Positions 1-9,941 are shown, numbered from the stretch's first letter. The stretch is DNA of 64,000 nt from Gracilaria vermiculophylla (GCA_019155205.2 JAHNZQ020000010.1:1164036-1228035), one strand, 5' to 3'. The notes: a model not told the origin generated them from the letters alone. Numbers and translations: made by a program.

Positions 1-3000
1 CTCAAGCGCTCCACTTCCTCTCGCTGTGCGACAGCGGATTCTTCCTCATGTTCTTGAAGCCGCCTATGTGCCTCTTGGAGGTCCTCGCTTAAAGTCGTCG
101 CCTGATCTTGCAAGTACACAATTTTCTCTTCAGCTTCATCCAGTTCGTTTGTGCGATTGTTAAGTTGGGAGGTGAGCTTGCTACACAGAGCACGCAACTC
201 TCCAGCTTCCTTTTCAGATCTATCCGCTTTGTCAGACATACTCTCCAGCTGGTGTCGCAAGTCTTCCAATTCATCTTCCATTTGCATAATCACCCCTTCA
301 TAGTGCTTCTTGGCTTCTTCAAGGCCTTCTGATCGAGAATTCTTGGCTTTCCGCTCAAGTCTCTCGTTAGACCCCCGAAAGGCGTCTCTTTCTTGTTCAG
401 CAATCTCCGCTCTTTCGGCAAGTCGTTCCACTTCTTTTTCTGCACTTTGACACCTCTGCTCAGACTCGTCAAGATGGTTCCGAGTCCTGCTCAGTTCTGC
501 AACAAGCGACGCGGTTCCTCGCAAAACATGAACCCCAATATTGTTCGGAACTCCTTGGTCCGCACTGTCACCCCCATCATCCGTGAAAGTTTCCAGTTGC
601 TCGACATCCAAGGTTTTCTGAATCATACTCCACATGGTTCCCAAACCGGAGGTGACCTTTCCGAGTTCCTGCCGAATGTGTTCAACCTCCCCCGATGATG
701 CCAAAGACAGCCTCTCAATCTCATCACGTGAAGTCTCCTGGGCAACCCGAAGCTCTTCCCTTAGCTCAGCTTCACGATTCCTAGACGTTGCAAGGGCATC
801 GGAAAGCTCATCAAACTCTTGACGCATTCTAGTTTCCTCCGTGAAAACATCTTGAAACTTTTGTCGTGTATTGGCCAACTCTTCCTCCAGCAAAACACAT
901 CTCTCTGCAGCCTGCTGCAGAGACTCCCGTTCTTCAGCTTGCTTACTCAATTGCATATCATAATCGCTGAGTCGTTGTTTGGTTAGTTCATGGTCATGAT
1001 TTGCGGTTAGTACTTGATCCAGCAAACGAGAAACAAGTTCGGCATGCATGGAAACAATACGAATCGTTTGTGATGGGTCTGGTTCCTGCATCTCTATCGG
1101 CGTTTCCGCCAATTCAAATGGAGTGTGAGACGTCGCTGGGGAGCTTTCCCACACAGCTGACGCATTTTGCAGAGATGATCGGACTTTTTCATAGACATCT
1201 GTCACAGTTTTCTGATACGCAGTAATTTCAGTGCCCAAGGCTTCCAGCTTACTATTGATTTCTAGTCTTGACTTCTGTTCCGCAAGCAACTCAGTATGAA
1301 GTTTGCTCAGCTCCACAGCAGATATGTCTTTCGAGGCAGTCAGGTCAGCTTCCAATAATTCTGCTTTGTTTCCAGCGGCGAGCAAATCTTTTTCCAGTTG
1401 AAGAGTTTTTTGCCTCAGTTCTATCTTTTCTTGCTCAAGAGCAGTGTTGTGAGAAGTCAGAGAATCCTTTTCTATCTTCAAAACTTCAGCCATCCCGCGC
1501 AACTGAGACAATTCATTCACCAGCAACACATTCTTTTGCTTCAAAGTGCTCTCCTTGTCAAGTAGTTCAGCAACTTCTTTTCGCGAGCCTTCTAACTTGG
1601 TGGATAATTCTTCTACTTCGGCAGACTCTGCATTCAACTTGTCTTGTAGCAATACGCACTCCGCTGCCGCGCTTGATAGTTCATGTGCTTTCATGTTGGC
1701 ATTGTCTCGTTCTTCACGAATGCGGGTCACATCTGTTTTCAAGCTATCTCGCTCGTTCGTGATCGATTCTAGCTTTGAATGCAACGTCATGAATTCTTCT
1801 GCCGCTGCACGCAACCTTGTACTAACTTCATCCCTCTGCCTCTGAAAATTGCCTTTCTGTACAGTAAGTTTTTCAATCTTGTTGGATAGAGAAGTAAGCT
1901 TGCGTTGCAGGAGGGCCAGCGACTTTGTCTTTTGTTCACACTCTTGCGCCAAAGACTTCTCTTTCTCGGAAACTGAGTTTGAGCCCGTTGCAGCAGCGGT
2001 CCTCTCCTGAATCAGGCGGTCACGTTCCCCAGCCAGAGATTCAAACCTCTTTCTCAGCTCTGCGTTTTGATCCCGAATACTGGCACATCGACTTCTCGCT
2101 TCGTCCCGTTCGGATTTGAATGTTACGCCCTCTCGTTTAGCATCCTGTAATTCGCGAATCACTTGCTCGTGTCGTGCTTTAAAGGCTTCGATTTCATTTT
2201 CCAATCTGAGCTTCTCTTGGTCAAAACAATTTCTTTCTTCTATAATCTCACGGGTATGATCTTTCATTTCTTGAATCTGCTTTGAAAGAAGCTCAATCCT
2301 CATGTCCTCTTCGTCCTTGTCCCTTTCTCGATTGCTCAATGCGCGTTCCAAATCTTGTATTTTAAGATCCTTTTCCTGTAGGGCCGTTTCACGGTTTCGT
2401 TCATCTGCATACAAACTCGCGTACTCCTGAGTATGACACTTGATCGACTCTAGCGCTTTCTCCTTCTCAAGCTCCGCAATTTCACGATTATGGTTGGCAA
2501 TCTTTAACTGTTGCGTAAGCTGTTCCTCTCGCATTTCAGCCTGAGATCTCTCCAGCTCCAATTGGCTATCCAAGTCGTTTCTTTCACTCTGCAGAGCGTT
2601 TCTCTCAGAAGAGAGTCGCTCAACATCTGATTGCATCGTCTGAACTTGTTGGGCTATCATCTCCTCTCGCTCACGGGCGGCACTTTCGTTCCCTCGCATT
2701 ACTTCAATTAATTTGTGCGCCTCCCTGATGCCATCCCCACCCCTTTCGATGGCCGCATCTCTCTCGGTCTCTACGTCCTGTTTCTCTCGGATGGTGTTCT
2801 CCATATCCTGCAATAGTAATTCCTTTTCTCTAGTTAGCGATTCTGTTAGTTCCTGTGTCCGCTCCAAATCGTCTTTAAGGAGCAGGACCGATCTTTTCAG
2901 CTCTTCATTTTGTCTTTCTTCTTCGCTTTTGGCAGCCATCGCACCACTCTTTTCTTCTGTGAGTCTTTGTATCTCAGCTCTCAACGCATCCAATTCTTGA

Positions 3001-4718
3001 GCCAATCGCATGTTTTGCTCATCGGTTTCATTATTAGGTGGAAATGTTTCGTTTTCTTGTCCTTGTGAACCATCTGCTTGGGGTTCTGCAAAACCAGGTT
3101 CATTGTCTTCGTCCTTGTCCAGGACGTTGAGGTCAAGTGCCTGTTTAACTTCGGCATGGGGCTCATTCGCTGAGGATGGCGGAATCAGGACATTTTCTGG
3201 AATCCAAAAAGTCTCCTCTTCCTGTGGTACTGGTGGCTGCTGAGCCTCATCCTGCACAGGTAACGGAAAGTGACCCGTATCGGCCTCATGCTGCAACCCC
3301 CCGCTCGACAACTCTGGCTGAAACGATTCCTTGTTATCACCAGCATCAGATGGCACCTCATCTTCGACGAGGTGAGAATCTTGGTCGTGTGGGGAAGATA
3401 CAGCGGTGACGTCCTCAGTTTCTTGTTCTTGTGGCTTCGCATCATCGCTGAGCTCTTGGGTGCCCAAGTTGTCATCTATGTCGCCGTCTGCCTCAACAAC
3501 GCCAGTTCCAAGGGTGTTTTCGCTCTCAAACGGCTCTGGGATGCCGACTGCAAAAGTGCCGGAGTCGTTGTCTTCCTTGTGGGGATCAGTCGAAAACCAC
3601 TCCACATCTGCGCCGGCCTCCTGTGCAAGTGGTTTCGACACTTCGCCAGGCATCTCATCTGCTGCGTGGTGAATGCCCATCGCCTCATCCCCTTCAAGAT
3701 TCCAGCTGTCATCGCCCCAGCCGATGAAAGCGTCTTCACCTGCTTCGGGCTGCGTTTGTTCAGGAGGTTGAACACTCGTCAACTCGAATGTCTGCGATAG
3801 TTGTTTTTCAGGTCCCCAAAAAGTGTCTGCCGGCGACCTTTGGCCTTTCGATACCGATTCCGAAGGATCAGCGGGTGGCTGCGGCTCCGCTGGCGCCTGA
3901 GTGACGTGGGTTCCAGTGAAGAAATCCGTGTCGGAAGGGGTTGTGTCGGGGGGGATTGTGTAAGGAGGAGTTGGGTCGGGAGGCGCTGATTCGAAAGGCG
4001 CGGCTTCGAGAGGACTGGAGTCGGGAGGCGCTGATTCGAAAGGCGCAGCTTCGGGAGGAGCTGTTTCAGGAGGGATTGTGTCAGGAGGCAACGTGTCGGG
4101 AGGAGGGGCGACGGCCGGAGGTGCGTCGGAAGGAGGTGGTTGGGGAAGCGTTGTTTCGGCAAGCACTGTTTCGGCGGGAGTGGCTGCAGGTGGCGCGGTT
4201 TCCGAAGGCAGCGGTTGCTGAGGAGGCAGATGCGGCGCAGATGGCGTCTCTTCCGCGGCAATGATTGCGTCGCCGTGCGCAATTATTGGGGGCGCAGGAG
4301 TGAGGAATGACGTTGGAACAGGCGGCGCAAGTGCCGGCGGCGGCGGCTTTGAAGAAGCAATTCCAGTGACGACGTAGCGCGAGCGCCTGGCCCCCCTCGT
4401 GGAGGCGTCGTCTGCGGGGGCTTGCGGGGGGGCGTCGGGGAGCGGGGGAGGCGCCAGTGGCGCGGCAGGCGGCGGCGGTGCAGACTGTGGAGGAGGCGAA
4501 AGGTGGGGCTGTGGAACGTCCTGTTCAAAACTGGTTTGGTTCCACTGGTCCCAACCGTCGGGCTCCGGCTGCTGCTCGGGGTGCGAATACTGGGCGGGGT
4601 GCATCGGGTCGCCGTCATCTTCCGCAGCTGCTGCCTGCAGCACCCCCTGTGCGACCTGCGCGGCGGACTTGGCGTGCTCGCGAACGCGCTCTCTCAGGGA
4701 TCCCAGTTTGGTCCACAT
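1..4718 (-). CDS. Large coiled-coil protein, golgin-like (3' end outside window)
   Basis: An open frame of about 1,570 codons runs leftward from an ATG at 4718-4716 and is still open at base 1, so the C-terminus is missing. The start MWTKLGSLRERVREHAKSAA predicts a short amphipathic helix. Residues about 50-265 are rich in proline, alanine, serine and threonine and include tandem AP-[PF]-[DE]-[ST] units. Residues about 270-565 are acidic and low-complexity, with two Trp-containing acidic patches (WGPEKQL, FIGWGDDSW). From about residue 565 to the edge the protein is a near-continuous coiled coil rich in E, K, Q, L and R with few prolines. This architecture resembles golgins or TMF-type tethers with a membrane-binding N-terminus, but other giant coiled-coil proteins look alike and no diagnostic C-terminal domain is visible. 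No intron is needed. Confidence is high that it is a gene and low for the family. Confidence 0.8.
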   Translation of the reverse strand, partial: MWTKLGSLRERVREHAKSAAQVAQGVLQAAAAEDDGDPMHPAQYSHPEQQPEPDGWDQWNQTSFEQDVPQPHLSPPPQSAPPPPAAPLAPPPLPDAPPQAPADDASTRGARRSRYVVTGIASSKPPPPALAPPVPTSFLTPAPPIIAHGDAIIAAEETPSAPHLPPQQPLPSETAPPAATPAETVLAETTLPQPPPSDAPPAVAPPPDTLPPDTIPPETAPPEAAPFESAPPDSSPLEAAPFESAPPDPTPPYTIPPDTTPSDTDFFTGTHVTQAPAEPQPPADPSESVSKGQRSPADTFWGPEKQLSQTFELTSVQPPEQTQPEAGEDAFIGWGDDSWNLEGDEAMGIHHAADEMPGEVSKPLAQEAGADVEWFSTDPHKEDNDSGTFAVGIPEPFESENTLGTGVVEADGDIDDNLGTQELSDDAKPQEQETEDVTAVSSPHDQDSHLVEDEVPSDAGDNKESFQPELSSGGLQHEADTGHFPLPVQDEAQQPPVPQEEETFWIPENVLIPPSSANEPHAEVKQALDLNVLDKDEDNEPGFAEPQADGSQGQENETFPPNNETDEQNMRLAQELDALRAEIQRLTEEKSGAMAAKSEEERQNEELKRSVLLLKDDLERTQELTESLTREKELLLQDMENTIREKQDVETERDAAIERGGDGIREAHKLIEVMRGNESAAREREEMIAQQVQTMQSDVERLSSERNALQSERNDLDSQLELERSQAEMREEQLTQQLKIANHNREIAELEKEKALESIKCHTQEYASLYADERNRETALQEKDLKIQDLERALSNRERDKDEEDMRIELLSKQIQEMKDHTREIIEERNCFDQEKLRLENEIEAFKARHEQVIRELQDAKREGVTFKSERDEARSRCASIRDQNAELRKRFESLAGERDRLIQERTAAATGSNSVSEKEKSLAQECEQKTKSLALLQRKLTSLSNKIEKLTVQKGNFQRQRDEVSTRLRAAAEEFMTLHSKLESITNERDSLKTDVTRIREERDNANMKAHELSSAAAECVLLQDKLNAESAEVEELSTKLEGSRKEVAELLDKESTLKQKNVLLVNELSQLRGMAEVLKIEKDSLTSHNTALEQEKIELRQKTLQLEKDLLAAGNKAELLEADLTASKDISAVELSKLHTELLAEQKSRLEINSKLEALGTEITAYQKTVTDVYEKVRSSLQNASAVWESSPATSHTPFELAETPIEMQEPDPSQTIRIVSMHAELVSRLLDQVLTANHDHELTKQRLSDYDMQLSKQAEERESLQQAAERCVLLEEELANTRQKFQDVFTEETRMRQEFDELSDALATSRNREAELREELRVAQETSRDEIERLSLASSGEVEHIRQELGKVTSGLGTMWSMIQKTLDVEQLETFTDDGGDSADQGVPNNIGVHVLRGTASLVAELSRTRNHLDESEQRCQSAEKEVERLAERAEIAEQERDAFRGSNERLERKAKNSRSEGLEEAKKHYEGVIMQMEDELEDLRHQLESMSDKADRSEKEAGELRALCSKLTSQLNNRTNELDEAEEKIVYLQDQATTLSEDLQEAHRRLQEHEEESAVAQREEVERL
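3975..4054. repeat. Imperfect 45-bp-spaced direct repeat in the Pro-rich coding region
   Basis: A segment of about 35 bp starting at 3975 recurs at 4020 with about one mismatch, giving a 45-bp (15-codon) period. Shorter GGAGG-containing variants continue on both sides (about 3920-4150). It encodes the APFESAPPD-type repeats of the golgin-like protein. The frame-preserving period suggests expansion by replication slippage within a disordered region. Confidence 0.8.
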
Positions 4719-5389
4719 GACGGCCGAGCGCGCGCAGAAGGGAGCGCGCGGCGGAGATCGCGGCTCGGGTGGGCGAGGAGAGAGCGACGGCTCTGGTGGC
4801 TTCTCGCCCGCAGCGTAGGGGCGCAACACGCGCTGCAGACGTGGATGGCCTTTAACGCGAGCAAATGTTGCAGCCCCGTGTCCGAAGAGAGAAGCGCATT
4901 TCGCTGGCTGACCAACGCAGCGCGATGGTGGCTTGGTCGCCAACAAAAATGAAAATCGTTTAAAATAACAGCAGCGGCTGCGTAATGCTGTAAATTGTAG
5001 CGTCCGTTCCCGGATCATGATGCGACACAGCGCACTGCGGCGCCTCTCCCCAATCAAACACCACATCAAGTAAACAATCAGCGCTAACAAGCAAGGCGAC
5101 GTGCGGCACCGCAGTTGGCAACAGATGGCGACTCGTACAAGCACAGCGCACAGGCAGCAGGCGTAGGCACATGCTTCTCGGCGACATAAAACAGCGTTTA
5201 CATCGCTCTCTCTCTCCATCGGCAACATAGATTGCTGAGCGGAAAGCGTGCGGCACAATGTTGAGCATACGAGCATTTGCAAGTGCGCGTACGCAGCTCC
5301 GCAGCTCCCGCCGTGCTCACGCGCTTGCAAGCACCAACATGTGGCGCGTGGCGTGGTGCGGCACAGGCAGCGCAACAAGACAAAGCTTG
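4719..5389. other. Intergenic spacer, promoter side of the golgin-like gene
   Basis: The stretch between the golgin-like gene start and the AP endonuclease stop holds only short ORFs without recognisable domains. It should contain the promoter and 5' leader of the golgin-like gene and the 3' end of the AP endonuclease transcript. I see no clear TATA box or structured RNA. Confidence 0.5.
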
Positions 5390-6428
5390 CTACAGAATGC
5401 CATCCGTGAGCTCGATGAGCAGCGGACAGTGGTCACTGCCTCGCACGTGGTCCAGGACGGTGACGCTCTTGACGGCCGGGAGCATGTCGTCCGACGCGAG
5501 CGCATAGTCGATGCGCCAGCCGTGGTCGCGCTCCCTGGCGCCGGAGCGGTAGTCCCAGTGCGTGAAGGCGCGGCGGCGCGGGTGCAGCGCGCGGAACAGG
5601 TCGACCATGCCGCACGACTCGAGGGTGTCCTCGAAGGAGGCGCGCTCCGCGTCGGCGTAGCCCGCGCGGCCGCGCACGCGGCGCTCGTCGTACACGTCGA
5701 GCGCGGCGCGCGCGACGTTGAGGTCGCCCACGACGAGCAGCGGCTTGCCCCTCGCGCGCATGTTGCGCACGTGCTTGCGGAAGGCGCGGTCCCACGACAG
5801 GCGCTGCGGCAGGCGGCGCAGCGCGGCGCCGGAGTTGACGGTGTACACGTTGATGAGGAAGAGGCACGGGTACTCGATCATGACGAGGCGGCCCTCTTCG
5901 TCGCCCACGGCGTGGTTGATCTTGCGCTGCATGACGTGCACGCGCAGGCGCGAGAAGGTGGCCGTGCCCGAGTAGCCCAGCCTGGCGGTGCTGGAGTGGA
6001 ACACGGAGTGGTCAAGGCCCGGGAGGGCGCCGGCGAAGAGGCTCTCATGGTGCTGCTGGATTTTGGTCTCCTGCGGGGCGGAGGGCGCGGACGGGCAACA
6101 ACAACATGAGACGAGAGGGTGTGAGACGCAGGACGTTGTAGCGGGGCGACGGCTGGGCGTCGGAGGCGGTGGTTGTTGGGCTCGTCGGGCAGAATCAGTA
6201 TCATACCTGGAGACAGACGACGTGCGGGTTGTAGGTGTGGACGAGGGAGGTGAGGGCGCGCGGGTTGTTGCGAGTGAGGGCGCGGAGGCCGTTGACGTTC
6301 CAGGACAGGATGGACTTGGTGGCGGGCGAGGAGAGGGCGGCGCAGCGGGGGGTGCGGCGGCGCGGCGCGAGACGGTGGCGCAGCGGTGTGAGGGACAGCG
6401 GGGCGCAAAACGCGCTGGACGCGGGCAT
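5390..6428 (-). CDS. APEX1: AP endonuclease, exonuclease III/APE1 family (two exons)
   Basis: Base-excision repair enzyme that cuts the backbone 5' to abasic sites. The CDS is inferred as complement(join(5390..6070,6207..6428)), 300 residues. The intron (6071-6206, 136 nt) has a GTATGA donor and a GCAG acceptor and falls in phase 0. It splits the CLQ-ETK motif exactly before the Mg-binding glutamate, which becomes residue 75. Other family motifs are SWNVNGL (exon 1), GDLNVA (Asp190, Asn192), a DYRSG and RIDYAL segment, and SDHCP with the catalytic His288 near the C-terminus. The first ~35 residues are Arg/Ala/Pro-rich and lack acidic residues, which could be an organelle-targeting leader. The exon-1 frame stays open far upstream through GC-rich sequence, so the ATG at 6428 is chosen because it lies a family-typical distance from the catalytic domain. 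The gene is very GC-rich. Confidence 0.9.
6071..6206 (-). other. Intron of the AP endonuclease gene
   Basis: On the minus strand it begins GTATGA and ends CCCCGCAG. Removing it joins CLQ to ETK and restores the invariant motif that otherwise lies in two different frames. The 3' exon frame stays open into the intron, which can mislead ORF callers into a much longer spurious protein. Confidence 0.9.
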
Positions 6429-6623
6429 TGTGGGGGCGGGGGAGGAGAGGGGGAGATGCGTGCGGGCGGCGGCGAGCGGGGGCGCGCGATGTGGCGCCGA
6501 CGGCTGCCCCACGGGTGCACCACGGCAGCAGCACCGTGGCCGGGGCCGAGGCCGGGGCCGGGCGAAAAGTGACGTTGCGCACACAAAAAAGTGCGCAACA
6601 ATTTGTGTTTTCGGGCTCGAATT

Positions 6624-6666
<43 letters not shown>

Positions 6667-6761
6667 CGCGCGGGCGCGGGCGCGAGCGGCAGGCGAGCGC
6701 GTAACGAGGCGCGGGGCGCGGGCGGCAGGGCGCAGGCGGCAGCCAGCAGCGCGCACGCACG
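6429..6761. promoter_or_regulatory. Bidirectional GC-rich promoter region with hexanucleotide repeat
   Basis: This 333-bp spacer separates the divergent AP endonuclease and SVIP-like genes and should carry both promoters. It contains a GGGCGC-type simple repeat (about 6624-6692) next to a short AT-richer patch (about 6575-6620). No specific factor site can be named with confidence. Confidence 0.5.
6624..6692. repeat. GGGCGC simple repeat
   Basis: About eight or more nearly perfect tandem copies of GGGCGC, degenerating into GCGC at about 6663-6671. It lies in the divergent promoter region and could form non-B DNA or be prone to length change. Confidence 0.9.
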
Positions 6762-7353
6762 ATGGGCAACCTGTGCTGCGGCGACGACGCCGGCGCGGCG
6801 CGCAAGGCGCCCAAGCAGACCGTGTCCGGCGCGCCGCCGCCGCGCAACGTGATGACGCCCGCCGAGCCGGCGCGCCGCGAGCAGGCGCTGCGCGCCGCCG
6901 AGGAGCGCGCGCGCCAGGGCGCCGTGCGCGGCACGCAACGCCAGCAGTACGTGCGCCGCCCCGCGTCCGCGACGGCGCCGCGCCCCCCGCTCCGCCCGCT
7001 GACCGCCCCCGCCGCGCGCCCAGACCCAAGCCCAAGCGCCACCCGTACGCGCCGCCGCCCGACGCCGCCGCCGCACGCGCCGGCGTCGACATCAACGTGA
7101 GTGCGCGCCCCCCGCCCCCGCCGCCGCCCTCCTCCGCGCGCACCCTCCCGCTCGGCCCCCCCCCCTCCCCCGCCCCGACCCACCACTGACCCGCCACGCT
7201 GCCCACGCTCCCCACGCGCGCCACGCCCCCCACGCTCCGCACCGCTCCCCACCCATGCCACGCATGCCACCATGCCACGCTTCACACCCGTGCCACGCAC
7301 GCCACGCACGCCACGCGTTACACGCACGGCGGCAACCACAGGACTGGATGTGA
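6762..7353 (+). CDS. Small myristoylated VCP/p97-interacting protein, SVIP-like (exons inferred)
   Basis: The protein begins MGNLCCG, an N-myristoylation plus palmitoylation signature that would anchor it to membranes. Residues about 40-55 contain RREQALRAAEER, an exact match to the p97-binding VIM consensus R-x5-AA-x2-R, which SVIP uses to regulate p97 in ER-associated degradation. My exon model is join(6762..6946,7024..7096,7342..7353). It uses donor GTACGT at 6947, acceptor CCCAG ending 7023, donor GTGAGT at 7097 and acceptor CACAG ending 7341, giving about 89 residues (human SVIP has 77). Exon 2 reads a basic PKPKRHPY segment. Unspliced, the first frame runs to 7100 instead. The first 60 residues are well supported. 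The C-terminal exons are inference. Confidence 0.6.
7196..7315. repeat. Degenerate CCACGC/GCCACGCA tandem repeat
   Basis: About 120 bp of imperfect short repeats built on CCACGC, including three adjacent near-identical GCCACGCA units at about 7291-7315. It lies inside the inferred second intron of the SVIP-like gene. Confidence 0.75.
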
Positions 7354-7462
7354 TCGCAGCGGCGGAGCACAAGAGAGGCGGCGTAGGGTTTGCGCGGCGC
7401 CAATGAGCGGCGCGCGCGGCCGCGGCGCGGCGGCTGCAAATTGCACGCGCGGCCACTCATGC

Positions 7463-7493
<31 letters not shown>

Positions 7494-8056
7494 GCGCGCG
7501 CGCGCGCGCGCAGCGAGCGGCGCCGCATCTCGCGTCGCCGCCGCGCTGCTGTTTGCGCGCGCGGTGGACACTTACACGCCGCCGCGCCGCGCGCGCGCCA
7601 CCGCTTCGCGCGCTGCGCCGCGCGCGCCCCGCCGTGCGCTCCCCGCCACACCCGCCCGCCCGCCCGCCCGCCCACCGCCGCTCCCCGCCGACGTTGCCCG
7701 TTGCGACGTTCCCCCGTTCGCCACGCCTCGCTCCGCGTTTACCACTGCTCGTTCTCCATTGCCCGCTCCCCGATTCCCGCTCCCCGCTTCCCGCTCCCGC
7801 GCCCCGCCCCCCCCGCTTCCCGCTCCCGCGCCCCGCGCCCCCGCTTCCCGCTCCCGCGCCCCCCTCCGCGTCCGCTGCGCGCGCGCCCGCCCGTCTGCCG
7901 CCGCTCTCGCCGCGCCCTCCGCCCGCCCGCCGCTGCCGCGCCTGCGTGCGCCCTCTGCGCCGTCCTCGCTCCCCCCCTTTCCGCGCGCGACCGCGTGCGC
8001 GCTCCGTCCGCCCCGCCACCCGCCCACCGCGCCGTGCGCACCGCGCTCACCCACCC
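7354..8056 (+). promoter_or_regulatory. GC-rich leader and promoter region of the kinase gene
   Basis: A 703-bp spacer of extreme GC content between the SVIP-like gene and the kinase ATG. It carries a GCG trinucleotide run (about 7458-7490), an alternating GC tract (about 7495-7512) and a C-rich tandem repeat (7782-7862). One forward frame is open through it and fused to the kinase, but the predicted residues are compositionally driven (R, A, P, S) with no domain, so I treat it as non-coding. Confidence 0.5.
7782..7862. repeat. C-rich tandem repeat, about three copies
   Basis: Three near-identical copies of a unit reading CGCTTCCCGCTCCCGCGCC are separated by short C-runs. They lie in the presumed 5' leader of the kinase gene. 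On the minus strand the block is G-rich and could form quadruplexes. Confidence 0.8.
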
Positions 8057-8937
8057 ATGGCCGCCGCCACGCTGGGCAACTACGTCCCCATCTGCACCCT
8101 GGGCGTCGGCGCCACGGGCAAGGTCAAGCTCGCGCGCCATGTGTCCACCGCCGAGCTCGTCGCCCTCAAGATCATCCGCAAGCACCTGCTGCACAACAAG
8201 CCGCACCTCATGCACAAGATCCGCCGCGAAATCGCCATCATGAAGCTCGTCGCCGCCAACACCCACCAAATCGACCACCAGCTGTCGCACCCCCACCGCC
8301 CCGCCCCGCTCGTGGGCGTCATGAACCTCATCGACGTGTACGACACCGACACCTGCATCGTGCTCGTGCTGGAGTACTGCCACGGCGGCGAGCTGTTTGA
8401 CTACCTCGTGCAGCGCGGCCACCTGCCGCCGCCGCAGGTGCTGGCCTTCTTCCAGCAGCTCGTGTTCGCGCTGCAGTTCCTGCACAACCGCGGCGTGTGC
8501 CACCGCGATCTCAAGCCGGAGAACGTGCTGCTCACCGCCGACGGCCGCGTCAAGCTCGCCGACTTTGGCATGGCCGCCGTCACCACCCCGGGCGCCCTCA
8601 TGGCCACGTCGTGCGGCTCACCGCACTACTGCGCCCCGGAGGTGCTGCTGGGCGAGCCGTACGACGCGCGCGCCGCCGACGTGTGGTCGCTGGGCGTCGT
8701 GCTCTTCGCCATGACCACGGGCGGCCTGCCGTTCGACGACGACAACCTGCAGCGCCTCATCTCCAAGATTCAGTCGGGCGCCTTCTACGTCCCGCCGCAG
8801 GTGCCGCCCGCGCTGGCCGACCTGCTGCACGCCATGCTGCGCGTCGACCCCGCGCAGCGCATCACGCTGGCGCGCGTGCGCGCCCTGCCGTGGTTCCGCT
8901 CGCGCCCGTGCCGCGCCGACGTGTACGACGACGACGC

Positions 8938-8971
<34 letters not shown>

Positions 8972-9553
8972 CCGCGCGCGCACGCCGCCGCCGCCGCCGC
9001 CGCCGCGCGCGACGCGCCCGTGCGCGCGCCCGACGCGCGCATCCTGCGCTACCTGGCCGACCTGGGGCTGGGCGACTTCCCCACGCTGCGCCGCCGCCTG
9101 GCCGCGCCGCAGGCGGGGCCGGAGCGCGCGTGCTACCTGCAGTTTGCGCGGCTGGGCGACGCGGCGCTGCGCTTCCGCGACGTGCACGACGTCCCCACGT
9201 CGCCGCTCACCGCGTCGCAGGGCAGCTCGCCCAAGGCGCGCGCCGACGCGCGCGCGCCGGACCGGGCGGCGCACGCGTGCGTGTCGGCCGAGGATGCGCG
9301 CGGCGGCGGCGGCGCGGCGGGCGGGGGGGGGCCGCCGCCCGGGGGGGGTGCCGCCGACGCGGCGCGCGCGGCGCGCGAGGCGCGCGCGCGCGCGGACGTG
9401 GACGTGGACGTGGACGAGGACGTGCGGTGGTTTGCGCACTGGAAGGACGCGCTGCCGTGCGAGAGCGAGCACGACTCGGCGACCAGCTCCGTGCTGGAGC
9501 TGAAGAAGCAGCGCGGCGCGCCGCGGGCGCATGCGAGCGTGCGTCTGCAATGA
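8057..9553 (+). CDS. Ser/Thr protein kinase, AMPK-related (CAMKL; BRSK/Gin4-like)
   Basis: A 498-residue protein starting MAAATLGNYVPICTLG. The kinase domain spans about residues 7-275: a glycine loop degenerate at its third position (GVGATGKV), ATP lysine Lys38, HRDLKPEN with catalytic Asp151, DFG Asp169, and the activation segment CGSPHYCAPEV. That segment is typical of the BRSK/SAD and fungal Gin4/Hsl1 group, with a phosphorylatable Ser/Thr just before Cys. About 15-20 extra residues sit between helix C and strand 4 (after IMKLVAA). The tail has poly-Ala and acidic DVDVDVDEDV tracts and a short folded-looking stretch (about 325-380) where this family often has a UBA-like segment. The start at 8057 is chosen because it directly precedes the kinase fold, although the frame is open further upstream. 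The whole gene is very GC-rich. Confidence 0.9.
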
Positions 9554-9941
9554 AGGCGCGCACGCGGGGGGGCCGGCGGCGGTGGTTGCGCGAAGGAGCA
9601 AGCAGCATTTTCGGACGCGGTGGGGCGCGCGCGCCGACCGCACGACGCTCACGCGGACGGATTGTTGCGCGCGGGGGCGAGGTGGCGCACTTGCGCTGTG
9701 CGGCTCGTGCGCGGGGGTGCAGCGCGCGGTTGAGCAACTTGCGAGCTGGCGGCGACGGCGTCTCGCAGTTGCGTGTAGAAATAGGGTGTGTAAATGAAGC
9801 ACTAGCGAGAGAGGCACGCGGGCGAGAGCGCTACGTTTGATACGCATGCAGTGCGTTGCGACGGTGACGAGTTGTGCTCGCGGCGTGGGGTCGGGCGACA
9901 AATGCGGGTCGGCACGCCGATGGCGAGCGGTTCGCAGCGGC
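9554..9941. other. Spacer between convergent kinase and U2A' genes
   Basis: It must contain the 3' ends of both transcripts. GC content falls near its middle. No domain-bearing ORF or RNA gene was recognised. Confidence 0.5.

Noticed and set aside
5390..7456. A 688-codon minus ORF around the AP endonuclease
   Set aside because: Only its C-terminal third is the real enzyme. The rest reads through the intron and the opposite-strand SVIP-like gene and is GC-driven low-complexity sequence.
7403..8056. A long N-terminal extension of the kinase
   Set aside because: The frame is open only because the region is extremely GC-rich. The residues are repetitive Arg/Ala/Pro with no domain, and a good start lies at 8057.
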